Below, in pieces: positions 46,926 through 59,831 of a stretch of DNA of 64,000 nt. Numbering within the stretch: the stretch's first letter is position 1; every line of letters starts with the position of its first letter. Origin of the DNA: Penelope pileata (lineage: Eukaryota; Chordata; Aves; Galliformes; Cracidae). The stretch covers positions 71,314 through 135,313 of the forward strand of contig WBMW01005650.1 of assembly GCA_013396635.1 (NCBI GenBank), read 5' to 3'. Below the pieces are notes generated by a model. That model ran no database searches and was not told the DNA's origin. It saw nothing but the letters and a program-made list of their open reading frames with translations. Both the position numbers and the translations under genes were made by a program.

Positions 46926-48697
46926 CCCCAATTCCTTAAAACCAGATGTGACAATGCAGCAATGCGATGCTTATATGCCAGATTAGCACAGCGTGTGCTG
47001 ACTTCCCTGCATATCACAGAGATGATTTATTGCAATCTCAGGTGCTTGAAGAGATGTGTGCTTCACTCTCAAACCTTCCACTAGTTCCAATGTTGAATGG
47101 AATTGGTTATAAAATGATGCATGGCTTGGAAAAGAAAAGCACGTGATGTTCTCCCCCGTGGTAAAGACACTTCATTGTTCTTGTGCCTCCTTCAAGCCCA
47201 ATTCAGATTAGATTCACTATCATTCATGATTATGTAAAAGAAGTGATAAAACGTGGCTTTTAAAAAAATCATGTTTGTACAAGAATTTGCTGACATATTG
47301 CAGAGTGATAACACGATAGTGAAAATAGCCAGAGCCTGCCTGGCCTGGCGTCTGGAATCAGTAAAAGCAGGCAGTCAGGCACATTGCAAACTGACTTCTG
47401 TTCCCTTTCCAGCACGAAATCGGCACCTTTTATTATTTTTAGTAAACTGACCTATGCAATTTTCATTGAAAACTTGCCATACTTCCTGGATCTCGGCTCC
47501 AGCCTGAGCTGCATTGTAATCGTTTCACGCCAAGGTGGAAGGGGGGAAGTTTCTGAGCACATAAAAAGGACAAAACCTCAGCGTTTTGACAGCAGTGGCC
47601 GGTTGGGCTTGCCAATCCAAACCCAGCGTTAACGGCTGGTGTGGGAGGAATGCAATCAGTGCATGGAGAGGGAGATAACAGCGATAACCAAGTGCCTACA
47701 ACCCAGTGAAAATGGGTGCCTGGGGGAAAAACTGGGAAAGCTGCAGCGCTTTGGTGGCCACGGAGGTTGAGGCATCCCCGTGCTCCCAAGGTTGTGTTTC
47801 CCCATCAAGGAAAAGCTCCTCCCTGAAGTCATCGGGTGAATTTTGCTGTATCAGCAGCAGTTCCATGCACGGAGGGAATGCCCTTAAAGCCCTGGACTCT
47901 TCCGCTGCCGCTCCCGGGATCCCAGCCCTGGCTGTTTACCGCAGCAATATTTGCATAGTAGCTGGGCGTTTCGTATGGAAGTTCAGGAACCCTTGGATTT
48001 TAATGGGTTTTGGCACAGAGCACTCCCAAACCCCGGCGAGGGCTTGTTAAGCTCGGCGTGGCGAGGCTGTTTACGAGGCAGGGACCCGTGGCAGCGGCTT
48101 TCAGCTGCCTGCAAGGAGGGATGGATGCACGCAGGAGCAGCACAGCCATGCAGAAGGGGCAGGTCGTGCTTCCCTGTGCTGCTGTCCGACAGCTTGCCGA
48201 TGGGTCTGGCCCCAAAGTGCGTATAGTTAAGAAAAATTCAACCCCATTATTCTTCCTGTTCGGACTCGCCCTTCCCAAGTGACCTTTTTGCAGAATAAAG
48301 AAAAAGGTGGTGAAGGTGAACAGAAAAGCAGGCATGATTTTAATAATAGTGGTGAGGAATGAAAAAACACACACAAAATCTATTTTTTCACTTGCTGAAA
48401 GCCTCCACCAAATTTGGGCAGCATGTCCTTGCCCCTGTCATTAACCACAAGAATTGGGTATCCCTCACTCTTCCTACCCCTGCTGTGATGTGTGGAGTAT
48501 GGGATATCTTCAGCAATAATCCCTTCTCCTGGGGGGCTGTGACAAGCCCTTGCCATTACAGAGGGATTTTCCTTACCTTAATTCCACCCCATTACTCTCC
48601 ATTTAATCCCTTTGTATCACCCTCAGCAATTACTTCCCTCCACCTCTGTATCTACTGGATGGGCAGCTCTGTGTTTGCTTTGTAATATCTTCTTGGG
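46926..48697. other. Unique sequence, possible conserved element at 46930-47460
   Basis: 46930-47460 is AT-rich and repeat-free, with many ATTA, GATTA and ATGATT sites and a paired GCAATGC/GCGATGC stretch, so it may be a conserved non-coding element. 47860-48240 has clustered CpGs (for example CCCCGGCGAGG near 48031). Frames there are short, on both strands and unfamiliar. Confidence 0.35.
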
Positions 48698-48784
48698 ACA
48701 CACAAATCCGGAGATATTTGACTGTGACACAAACACGGAGGTATTTGGCAATTACACAAACACGGAGACATTTGACAATTACAG
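48698..48784 (+). repeat. 27-bp minisatellite, three copies
   Basis: Units at 48710-48736, 48737-48763 and 48764-48784 (partial) share GGAG-ATTTG-CAATTACACAAACAC with a few substitutions. A decayed partial copy lies just to the left. Confidence 0.85.
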
Positions 48785-50891
48785 TAAGGGGAGACAGGAG
48801 GGGAGGGCTGCAGACGGGGGTTGCGTGCGTGTGTTTTCCATAAAATGCTATTTCTGTAGTTTTATGGCTGATGAGGCAACGTGTGTCTAAAAGTGGATTC
48901 TTTTGTATAAGGTGAAAATGCCACGAAGCACTGGGATCCTCTTGCATCTGGAGGAATGTCCACGTTGCAACGGGGCTCTGTAAATATTTATACCTGATGA
49001 CTTAGCAGCTGGCTATTAAGTGCCCTGATCCCGTAGCACTGCTAGCAAATGGAGATCTGGCATTTAAAGGACGCAGCACAAATCGTTCTCTGGGTCTTAA
49101 CTTTTGGTCAGAGAATTTACTCGGCGCTGGTGATATCACTGGGGAAGCATCCCTCTCACCCGTTATTCCCATCTGTGCAGACCGAGCGGCGCTTGGGGGG
49201 ACAAAAAGAAAGCAGGGATGGCAAAAAAATAAAAATAAAAATAGCATTTGTGGCTCCATACAAATGATGGTGGATGAGGTGGTTTGGTGCTCCCCTGCAC
49301 GGCTGCTTTGGCCCCGCTGCTCTTCCTTGCACCGTGCTGGGTGCCGGCCAGGCCACGGTGACCTCCAGGCACGGTGACTCACTGGTGCCGCGGATCTGCT
49401 CCCCGCATCCTTTCTGTCGGGTCCAGGTTAACCCCTTTGCTGGGTGGGAATGGCGTGAGGCGGTGGATGGGCTGATAGCGTGCCAAAGGCTGTGCAGAGG
49501 GAGGAAATGACGGCTCGGCCGGCTCGAGCTGCGCTGGGACTGGGGAGGAAATGCTCAGATGGGCAGCGGGATCCTTTCCCAGCACCTTTGGGAGTAGGGG
49601 TGGGGTGAGCATCCCTGTTGTCCAGCCCCACTGCAAATCCACTTAAGTACAAGGCTTATAAAAATGCCTTTTTATGATCGCAGCCCTTGGGAAGATCTTC
49701 CTGCTCTCGTATCTTATGTAAATTGACAGCTCAGCAGCACCTTTGGCTGGGTTAAGGCTGTTGGTGAACTCACATCGAGCAGTCAGAAGGGCAGCAGCGT
49801 GGGGACAGAAGCCATCAAGAAGCCAAACAAACCACAAAGTGCTTCGTTCCGACTTTCAGAAGAAAGGAGCTGCTTTCCAACTTCTCCCTTTGAAAAGTTG
49901 TCTCATCGCTGGGCTCATTTTGAACTAACGAAAAATAAATAAGGCCCCTCCGTGCCTGCCAGCAGAGCCCCACATTCCATTCTACTGGAAATGAAGCAAA
50001 TAAAAACAAACCATTCTTCAAAAGCCAAAGCACTGGCACGCATTGCGCTGCAAAACGTGCAGATGCGGCCAGGAAGATGCAGGTGATTCTCAAGCTGCCT
50101 GTGGAAATAATGCCTGATGCATCTCTTTTTTTCCTTATTTGATCACTTTGAGATGCTGAAGGCATCACTTAAAGCCACTTGTTTTAGTAGGCTTTGAATT
50201 ATTTGAATCAGCTCTTTTCTGTGCCCACAAGTGCTATATTCTCACCATTGTATCTGTGCTATGGGAATCCCAGTCAGGTGACCCAACATCAAATGCTTTG
50301 TGCCCCTCAACAGAGCAGCCAGGATGGGATGTCCAGGTGGGCCAGGGCTCTGCCTAAGGCTCCCCATGCTGGGATACCCCTGGGTTTATCTTTTGAACCT
50401 TGCAACTTGGAGAAGAAGCAAATTTATGTAAGACACCACGGCTCGGGTTTTAAACAAAGAGGATGGGCTGCATTCTGTGCAAGTAGAATATTTACAGTTA
50501 TAAGGCAGGATGATGTATGCCCCTTACAAATAATAAATAAAGGTTGAGTGTTGGGAATAGGATTCGTAAGGCTAAAACTAATAGAGCAATAGTCTTTACA
50601 GGGGAAAATGAAGCAGCCTTATGCCTGGGATGAAATCCCAAAATAAATTTACTGTTTACTAAAACACTGGAGAACAATTCAGATGTTGTTATAAAACCAT
50701 TTTTATCGTCTGTGTCGAAGATGTGGGTCAGTGGGACTGTTCCAGGTTTCCTAGAAAACCAAAACGCAGTCCCAATAGTCACAGGGAGGTCCAGGCATCT
50801 CAGCAGGGAATTCACATCCCCATAAAACACAGCGAATGGTCAGAACAGGAGCTGAGAAACTGACTTGGTATCGCTAGGTTTGAATCCACGA
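48785..50891. other. Unique sequence, CpG cluster at 49290-49530
   Basis: About twenty CpGs fall within 49290-49530 (for example GGCTCGGCCGGCTCGAG near 49513), without a TATA box or recognisable exon. A short (AAAAT)n run lies at about 49228-49242. Nothing else was recognised. Confidence 0.35.
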
Positions 50892-50920
50892 CCCCAAATC
50901 TGCCCCAAATCTGCCCCAAT
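50892..50920 (+). repeat. 11-bp tandem repeat CCCCAAATCTG
   Basis: Two exact copies and a partial third. Confidence 0.9.
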
Positions 50921-53148
50921 GGAGGCTGAAGCTGCTCAGTGAGGGGAAATGAGCACATCCCTTGCCTGCAGAGATGTTCCCCAGGTTTCCCAGCATGTTC
51001 CCGGGCTTAGCGGGTCACAGCCTTAAATCCTCACTGGTGAGCCCGTGTAAATGCTCCCAATTAACTGCATGGCCTCTAACATTGCTGTTTGTGTCAGCTT
51101 CAGGCACCAAAAAATGTGATTGCTGCTGCATTCTGCATGTGAGAAATGCTGGTGGTGTCATCCTGCCGTGAGAACACTGAAATTAATGCATTCCTTTAAA
51201 ATCCAGGGCAGGATACAGAAGGGTAAAGGCGTTGTTTTTCTTTGAGTTTTCAGAAAGGAAGTGACACTTAAATTTTGGGCTGTTACTGTGATTTTGTAGG
51301 TTCTTGGTTCTGGAAACCTGTGTATTCAGAAGAAATGCAGAAAAGATACTGAGAGAGCCACGTGAGAAAAGAAGATCATGCATGTCCAAGTGAATCCAAG
51401 GACTGGCATCGATCAGTCTAACATGCAGCAACAAGGGATGCTGCAGCTCTGAAGGAATTAGTATTTTCTATTTCTAGAATTATATTTTTCTGAAAGAAAA
51501 GGGAAACCTCAAAGTCTACCATAGGTTTAAATGGCTTCCATGGTGCTGTCTAACTACATAAAAAGTGTAAATCTGGTTTTCGAGCTCCCTGCTGCTCTCC
51601 CTGCAGAGGAGACCTGGAGGAGATGTGCAAAAACAAATGTAGCTTCCTCCTAAGGCTGAATTTCACCCTCGCTGCACGATGCCAATCAGCACAACATGCA
51701 CAAATTAGAAAGGAACATGGCAATCTTCCTTCTGCTGATGTGACACTGCGCAGCCCCACTGCTAAAAGCATAGCTTAGGCTATTAGCCACCAGGAGAAAC
51801 CCGATGCCTGTTTTGGAAAGTGTGTTTGCTCGCTAGGATGCCTGGAAAGACTTATGCACCGTCAACCTGGTGACCGCAGATGCTCACAGCCCAGCCCTGA
51901 AATAGCCAAGTTTGGAGGAAGAAGTGGGATCAGGTATGGCCTGGGAGAAACAGCACGAGTGCTGCAGGCATGCCTTGCAGTCCTGCCCTCCGAATACCTC
52001 CACTGTCAGCCAAGAAGCTGAGGCCTGGATACATCAAAAGTGATGTGGGCTGCCAGATCCGTGCAGAATAAAGCCAGGCTTTCAGTGGGAGGACAGATGG
52101 ACACAGAGCAGGTTTGCCCTTGGCATGCACAGGGGGCTGTTAGTAGCACGGTGCCACTGCAGTCGTGTGGCAAAACACGGGGACATTTGCTGTTGTAGCA
52201 CAAAGAGAGGATTTAAAATATCCTGGCTGATGCATTTTTTCCCCTCCTATGGTGCATGCATTCTCTTCTTGCCCTTCTAACATTGTCCCATTATTTTTCC
52301 CAGTCTCCTTTTTGAGTCCTTTCTGTCAGACCTTCATGCTCCCTCAGCCCTCCTTGCACCGGGGTGTGCTGGCAGGACCACCAACTACTGCAATTTTATT
52401 GTGAAGTCCACAATACGTGGCTGGTAGCCATGTGCAGAAAAGCCCAGGGACTTGGGTCTAGCAGAGAAGGTCCTGTCCTTCCCTGACAAAAAGAGACCAA
52501 GAAAGTGGAGATGGATCCAGAACATGGATTATGTTCTCAGTCCTTGCTTGAAACTCCTTCTCAAGGCCCTTTTATCATTTTCTCATTTACACCGTTAAAC
52601 ATGAATTAGCATACCCCATGAATCCCATCTTTTGTGGCTTCTTTATTAACCCCCAGGTGATTCCTTGCACTACGTTAATAGCACATGGGTGGTTCATTGG
52701 GATTCTGGGCAGTGTCCTACACAGCTCTTCCCATGTGCGTTGTTCTCCTGCAGATTCCAATGCTTCTCATCCCACCAGGACCAATTAGTGCCCTGTGGAA
52801 GTGGGTGACCAACCAGTTCTGCCTTAGCAGGAAAAATTAGGGAATTTTCTGAAGCCTGGCTCCCTTGCTCATGTTGCATTCGAGATTTCTTGAAATGCAA
52901 CCAATAGAAAAAAAGGGGTTTAGAGACTCTCTGGGGTGACAAACCAATGATGGGACCCCGTAGGAAGGGCAGAATAGGGAAAAAAGAGGTTTATGGCTAT
53001 TTAGGGGGTCAGAAGACCATCAATGCTTATAAAATAGCTGCTTCTGATATCCTAATAGGGTCTGCCCAACCATCCGGGGCACAGTGCTAAATCCTAGGAC
53101 ATGAGTGTTTTAGGTAATCGTTATTTATTATCATATTTTGCAACTGGG
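50921..53148. other. Unique sequence, nothing recognised
   Basis: No exon, repeat family or RNA gene was seen. Frames are short. Confidence 0.45.
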
Positions 53149-56100
53149 AAAAAAAAAAAGTCAAAAGCTTTATCACTTGCTGGAACTGTGCTATTTCCTC
53201 CCTTTAAACCTTTGAGCAATAGAGATAAAAAGTGAGTGTTACTTGTGATATTGGGAGAAAGAATGCAATATTCTATCTGTTACTGTCTGGAAGAGCCCCT
53301 ATCATCTGGCCTTGCTTTTGCCCTCCCAGCTCCAGGCATGGAGATACCCACAGGCACTCATTGACTCCAGAGGTGGACGCCAGCCATTTTCTAATGTGCA
53401 CTCCTATTGCTCGGTGTCCTCTTTCCATTTGGACAGCTTTCCATCGAGTTGCAGAAGTGACCACCACTTGGCACCACCCTTCCTTCCAAATCACCGTTCA
53501 ACATGGAAACTCGGCTGAAAAATATGGCAGGCGAGATGATGCAGCGCTTTCGGATTGGATTCGTTCTGCTAAATCGTTAACTTATGTTGAACGTTTCCCC
53601 TCTGCCCCTTGAGTGCTAAGACTCCTCTTCCTTTGGTGAGGCAGTTAAATTGGGGACCCTGCGAGAGGAGATAAAAGCAGATCTGTCTTTTGTGAGGCCA
53701 AAGATGCACCGCCAGCATCCCCTCTAGGACATGAGGATTAGGAGAATACGTAGAATTTCCAAATTTAGAGCTAAGGACTAGCTCCCTCTAAACAAAGGCC
53801 GCTTTTTAAAATGAGATGTTAGCAAGATAATGCCAAGAAAAGAAAAAAAACTTTGCGTTTTGTGACTAAATTCTGCTATTTTGCAGCCAACCTTCAAACG
53901 GGCTGTTGGTGCAAGTGAACAAACGCTTCCTGTCTGTCCGTCCTCATGGGTGGTCGCGTTTTAAAATGAAATATACAGGCTGACAAATGCCTTTACAAAG
54001 GCCAGATTATAAACTGTAAACCTACTGTCAGCTGGGTAGAAAAAAAAATCCAAATGCCTCTTATACCATTTAAAGATTTAGTTTGGCTTCAACACTAAAG
54101 CACTTCATCTTGAAGGAGAAAGGAGCTTAGAGTTTATAAATTGTTGTTTGGGCTCTAGTAAGCTCTGGATAAGGGAATCTATCTGCTAGGAAACAAATGA
54201 CCTTCCCAAAATTTAGGGAGTTCTGGGTATTGTTACGAAGACAAAACGCCTTGGAAAAATGTCCCCAGAATACAAAGGGATTTGAGGCTGCTCTGTTACT
54301 CTTAACATACAGTTCATACAGCTGCAAAGGGCAAATCTTACGGTTCCCATCTTTAAAAATGGGTGGAAAAAAGTTAAACATATCAGGGTAATAAAATACG
54401 AGCTGTTCAGATTGTTCCCCTCTGCCTAAATCGACTACAGACTTGCTCTTGTACACGGCTGTTGCATTCAGGCTCAATATCCACATTATCTTGGCCAAAA
54501 ACGTCTCAAAACAGCCTAAGTTCTCCCTAGTAGTGATCATCAAAGGGAAATTTTCAGCAAACACAGTGGTTTATGGTAACGTGGTTATTACCTTCAGCAT
54601 TTTGAAGGCACAAACAAGGAAACTCCAGAGGCATTGCACACCCTTGCATCCATTACATGGAAATCTTGCAGCACCTTTGCACGTTCCTGCTCCTGCAGAT
54701 CTCATTGGCATTTCAAATCCACCCTGAGCTCTGAAGCACGCTGCAGAGCTTTTATTCTTTGCTCTGCCTTTGTGCCCCTTTCTTCATCAGGCTGAGTTTG
54801 CAAGAAGCCTTCTGCTGTAAGACAGAACCAGATGAACAAAGAGGCAGGTCTATGTTAAAATGGGACTGTGTTTTTCTTTATTTATTTGTTCACATTTTGC
54901 TTTTGCTTTGAGGGTTTCGAGATGGGTCTGAACTGATCAGAAGATCTGGAGGCAGCAGCATGCATTTAATCCGCAGATCTCTCTGCCCAGCATGGCTTGC
55001 TGTTGATTGCTGGCAGCATTTCAGGTCATACCACACGTGCTGGAGGAAAGCTGAAGGTTCACAGCTGATTTCACCACATCCAGGAAGGTTGTGAAGGCTG
55101 TGCATGCTGGGTTGGGTGGGAGGCAGACAGGAGAAGCACCTCTCCCATTGGCTATAGAGTGAGCTCCCCTTCCATTCCAACCATCTTGCACAGATCAGTG
55201 CTTCCCCAAGGCATCCCTTCTCACTCCCTTCCCACCTTTATTACTGGTGTCCACATTGATTACACAATTGGGAAATCAGCACAGCCATTTTTGAGATGCC
55301 CATCCTAATCTTGGAAGCCACGCTTTCACTGTACCCTTCAAGTTTTAGGAAGCTTATTGTTTTTCTTAACATCATACATAACTTCACAACAATTATTTGA
55401 GACAACGTTCCCTTTCCAGGGCTCTCAGCAGGTTTGAAAGGATGCAACCTAGAAACATGGTCAATTTTCCATGCATGCCACATACTTGAGACTGAAGTAC
55501 GTCAGCACTGAATTCCAGGAGACCTTTGGAAACGATGACTGTTTCGGTGCCCATCAGATTGTTCTAATGCCTGGATGTGATTCATGCTGCAGCTCGTGCT
55601 ATCGGCTGTCCCCCCTCTCCTACCCAGAGACCAGATGACAGTTGTGCAGCTGCATAAAATGCTCTTTTAAAAAGAAACAAAAAGGAAATTACTGGAAAAT
55701 CTTCACAGCGGATCTCCCTCCGCCCACAGAGTGGTGGGAATAAACATCACAACTTCAGATCTTGGTGAATGCAGATAAATAGAGGCTTAGCTGATAAGTT
55801 AATGACATACCAAAACCAGATTGCTTGAAGTCTGAAATAATAAGGAGCCTATGAGCAGAATACTGGAATCCTGACAAAACGCCGCGTTCCACTCTGCAAG
55901 GAGAAAGCCCTGGCCTGGTCCTCAGTGGGATGCTGTGGGCAGATGGCACGGGGAGCCCCAAGGGAGCACCATGCAGCTCTCGTGCTGGGCTTCCTGCAGC
56001 AGGAACTCTGCCCTCGCACACCACAATGCCAAGATGCTTTCAGAGTCACCCCTCAAGACACCTCCATCCCCATCTTGGTTTTTCCAGGTATCTCATACCA

Positions 56101-57160
56101 GGAGGAAACTCCATTTCCCCTGGTTCCATCTCCTTTGCCTTGCCCTTGGAACCTCCTAGGCTTCTCCACCCAGGCGTGCCTGAAAGACTGCAGTTCTCCC
56201 GGCCCAACATCTCCATCATGGCCTCTCCTGTCCCTCTGCACCACTGGCTCTGTTCTCTTGGCTCCCCTTAGCCAACGTCTCCACTGACTCATCCTAGGAA
56301 ATCTCGTTCCTCACATTCACTCAGGAGATGGTTTGACTGTGTCTCATCTTTTTATTTGGTGTTTCCTCTTCTCTCTGATATCTGATTTATTCAAATTCCT
56401 TTTCAAACCCATCCCCACCTTCCTCGTACCTGCTCTCTTTCAAGATCAAGCTACGATGCCAATTTTCTGTTATCAGCCAAGTACAGTCTCTGGTGCCCTA
56501 CACCTCTGCACCAGGCTGAGCAATCACTCTTCTGTCATGATGTGTCCTGGCAATCACCCCACTGAGGTCAGAGCTATTCTTGGGAAAACTGAGGCTCAGA
56601 AAGCTCAAGGAGCACACCAAGCCACACAGATACCCCCAGGTGGGTTGAATCCAGCTCCATCTGTGACCCATCTTCCCCACCTCTTCTGTGTCTCTCAGGC
56701 AACTACAAATGAAGGACAAAAAAAAAAGGGAAAAGTTGGGGATATTCGCCCAAAACATCTCCAAGAAAATCTTTTGCAAATTATTTCCTCCACATTACTC
56801 TCATAGATTGATGCATTTATATCAACCCTCTCTGGGCTATGCTCTTCATGTGTTATAGAGATCGAGATATCAAAAAAAAAAATCATCAAAATCTTCTCTT
56901 GAAGACCAATGTTATTCATGCACAGACCATGGCTTGTGCTCCCTTCCTACACTTTTAATAAAGATTTATTCAACACTTTCCTGGAGCAATTACTCGACCT
57001 TGGGTCGGGTGAAGTGTGGAAGGAAGATGTTCCCAGCCACGGTGGCTGTTAGTTGAGGTGTGTTGGTTTTGTGTAGCTGTGGGGCAGGGGCTGTTTGCTT
57101 TGCCTCTGTTAGGTTCAAACAATCGCATTCAGGACTGGATGGAGTAACAGAGATGAAGCG
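53149..57160. other. Mostly AT-rich unique sequence
   Basis: An A11 run lies at 53149-53159. The block 53760-54640 is AT-rich and repeat-free, and on the minus strand it has a 145-codon ATG-started frame (54127-54564) that resembles no family and is about as long as chance allows in 64 kb. 54890-56300 is mixed. Nothing else was recognised. Confidence 0.35.
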
Positions 57161-57225
57161 TATCACAGAATCACAGAATGGTTTGGGATGCAAAGGAAAT
57201 TAATGATCATCTGCTTCCAAGCCGC
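57161..57225 (-). repeat. CR1 LINE 3'-end fragment
   Basis: The plus strand has TATCACAGAATCACAGAATG, GTTTGGGATGCAAAGGAAAT, then AATGATCATCTGCTTCCAAG, which is the reversed CR1 tail and following block with a few substitutions. 5'-truncated. Confidence 0.8.
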
Positions 57226-57348
57226 CAAGGATTCTCAGCATTTCTGCAAGATCTCCAAAAAGAATCTGCAGAAGGAAAACCCATAAAAAAAACAAATGCT
57301 CACCCCAAACCATTCCTGCAACTGCACCCACTGCTTTCTCTTTTTCCC

Positions 57349-57455
57349 TTTTTTTTTTTTTTTTTGCTTTCTGTACAGGCAATTCTCTCCCTGCTACACA
57401 TCACATTCTTTTTTCTTTTTCTTTTTTTTCCCCTTCTCCCTTTTTTTTTTTTTTT
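57349..57455 (+). repeat. Two T-rich pyrimidine tracts
   Basis: T17 at 57349-57365, then mixed sequence, then a nearly pure T/C tract at 57407-57455 ending in T15. Confidence 0.9.
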
Positions 57456-59675
57456 ACAAGCTGTCACTGTTTCACTGTTGCAGCAAAGGCTCTTACACAT
57501 AAATCTGTGCCTTCACATGGGAATGCTTAACATTTCACAGCAGCCTGCCCCAAATCCTGGTCCTGCAGCCTGCTTGTGACTGCTCATGGAGAAACACAGC
57601 GCGAGCTCTCTTGGACCTGGCACCACGGGGCTTTGCAATGTGCAGAGCACGATGCCTTGCCCCTGCATCCTGCAGGCTGTCATGGGCTCGAGGTGGGGAC
57701 AAGAAACCAGGAGCTCATTTCAGTCATCTTTCCAAAGGCTGACAGGTGAGCGTTTTTCTCTCTCTGACGGCAGCTGGATGCCCACGGAGAGAAGATGTGG
57801 ATGCTGAGAGCAGGTTGCTGGGGTTGGGGGCTGCCTCATTTATCCCCCCTTGCAGAGAGAGGCTTGATACTACTTGGCAATTCACAGGATCAGGCCGCTG
57901 AGTAAATGGGGAATTCATCCAGAGATATCTAGTAAATACACGGAATAAGCTGCCAACTCTCTTCTTAAAGCCAACAGTTCACTAATTTTAATCAACAGCT
58001 GGATATTTTTATGGGGAGTGAAGGGACGGAGGGGTATTATGACAGAACAAGGGAGGTGGGATTAGACTAATCTAACCCGGGCCAAGTGGGCTCTTCCTGC
58101 TCAGCCATGTGCAGTGTCATGACTGTGTGATTTAGACTACCGCGCACTCACCAACACTGATAAGGAGGACAATTATGGGGAGCACACAGCTCTTTGGTGC
58201 AGCCCTCAGCCCGCAGAGCTCTGTGGATGGCAGCTGGGGAGTGTCTCCAGCTCTGAATCAGATCTGTCCCCATGATGGGGACAGGGGTGTCTCGGGGACC
58301 GTGCCCCAGGGCTCCCGTGGTGCTGCTTCAAGTGGATCCCAGCGCTCCTTCTGCTCTCGAATGGTGCTCACCCTTACTCTGTTCCTTGCAAAAACTCAAC
58401 AAGACCTTCTGGTGAGCTCCTTCACCCTGCTCGTGAAACGTGGTGGGTGGCAATTTCACTACCCACCTCTCCAGCAGAGGTTTCTCCATGTTACGTCTCT
58501 GTTGAGTCCCCTGAGAGCAGTTTCTCTGCTGTTAATTGCCGTGCTTCCCTGTAACTTCTGGTTCTCTCCATGTCCTTCCTCACCTTCCGCTTACTCATAC
58601 CCAACTGAGACTCGTGCCAGACTGTCGCTGCCTGAAGGTGTCCAACAAATCAAGGCAAGAGGCACAGTGCCACCCCGTCTAGCCCCGGTTCAGTTGGATG
58701 CTCCTGGTGGGAAGCATGGGAAGAGGTATCCAGAGCCAGATTTTTTGCTGTTTTTTTTCCCATGTCTTTTGGAATAGCCCTCTGATCGACATGTAGCAGC
58801 TTTTGTTGTTGTTTATTTGTGTAGCTTTTCATCTTAATGAGGATGTACGGAAACAATTACCGCACGGTTCATTCACAATATCTACTCGAGCTTTTCCTGT
58901 CGGTGGTTGGACTTAGCCACTGGAAATTATCTAGCTTTGCAGAAGTTATGCTTTTTACTCATTATTATTTTGTTTTAAATACATATTGTACAATAGGGGT
59001 GGTTTTCCCCCTGAAATAATATTTGAGTTTTGCACCAGGTGGCTGTAAATGCCCCACAGCTTCTCCTCTTTGGCGGCTGAAATTCCAAATGCTTTCAGAA
59101 GATGTACTTTTACAGGAGGGCAGAGAGAGGTCAAGATGCACTGACTAATTCAAGATTTCCTCCACTGGTTTCCATAACAAATAATCATTTTTCTTTATTT
59201 AGCTGTGCTCACTGGTAGGTTTTCATTTGCATCAAAGCTTTGTTCTGCTCTCATTTGGGCTGCCTCCAGAGACCAAAGAACATCACAGGCTGCTCCCAGC
59301 ACATCCTCCAAAGACATGGGCCAAAGTCAGAGCTGTGAGTTGGCTCCCAAGTGGAAGCTCTTGTGACACCGACCCTGGAGCACTGCTTGGGGTGATGTCT
59401 GTGGACATTGATCGGGGATTTCCAGTGGAAATCAGCCCTAAAACTAAAAACACTTGGTTTGAGTAAAACGTGGATAGGGTATCCATGCTATTAAGATGAT
59501 AACAGCTCCCACTCAATGACGTTCTATCTGGTTATTTAGAAATTGGTTGAAATTTTACACCTTCGGGCTACATCCTTCCATTCATGTGCCTCTTGTCCTA
59601 GGCTGATTTAATATTGCCATTATTCTTTGGGGAATTCCATTCCTAATAACGCAGGAAATGAGCCTTCAAACTCAC
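57456..59675. other. Unique sequence, no gene recognised
   Basis: GTGAGC at 57747 and CGGCAG at about 57771 are a donor-like and an acceptor-like site only about 20 bases apart, too close for an intron. A 200-codon plus-strand frame (58175-58777) has no recognisable domain. 58790-59200 is AT-rich. No RNA gene or repeat family was seen. Confidence 0.4.
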
Positions 59676-59831
59676 CTCCAAAAACTGTGTCTTGCTTTTC
59701 CGTGTGAAGACCTGGCACTGTCGTGATGGGGAAGCGATGGGGGACTTGGCAGGCGCTGGCTTTCCTAGCGGCCATTTGCCCTTTTCCAGTCCCAGTGGAG
59801 AGTGACCCCAGCGGAACGATGCGATAAGCGG
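59676..59831 (-). other. Exon-like segment, minus strand, 52 codons
   Basis: On the minus strand the acceptor CACCATTTTTCAG (ending at 59832) is followed by 156 bases open in phase 0 that end in GGAG, then GTGAGT, a strong donor. The predicted segment starts PLIASFRWGHSPLGLEKGKW and is rich in Lys, Pro and Ser. Both borders are in phase 0, so the unit could be skipped or included without a shift. I recognise no family and no partner exon. It may be chance. Confidence 0.18.

Noticed and set aside
50860..50890. GGTTTGAATCC, resembling a tRNA B box
   Set aside because: No A box at the right distance and no acceptor-stem pairing could be found.
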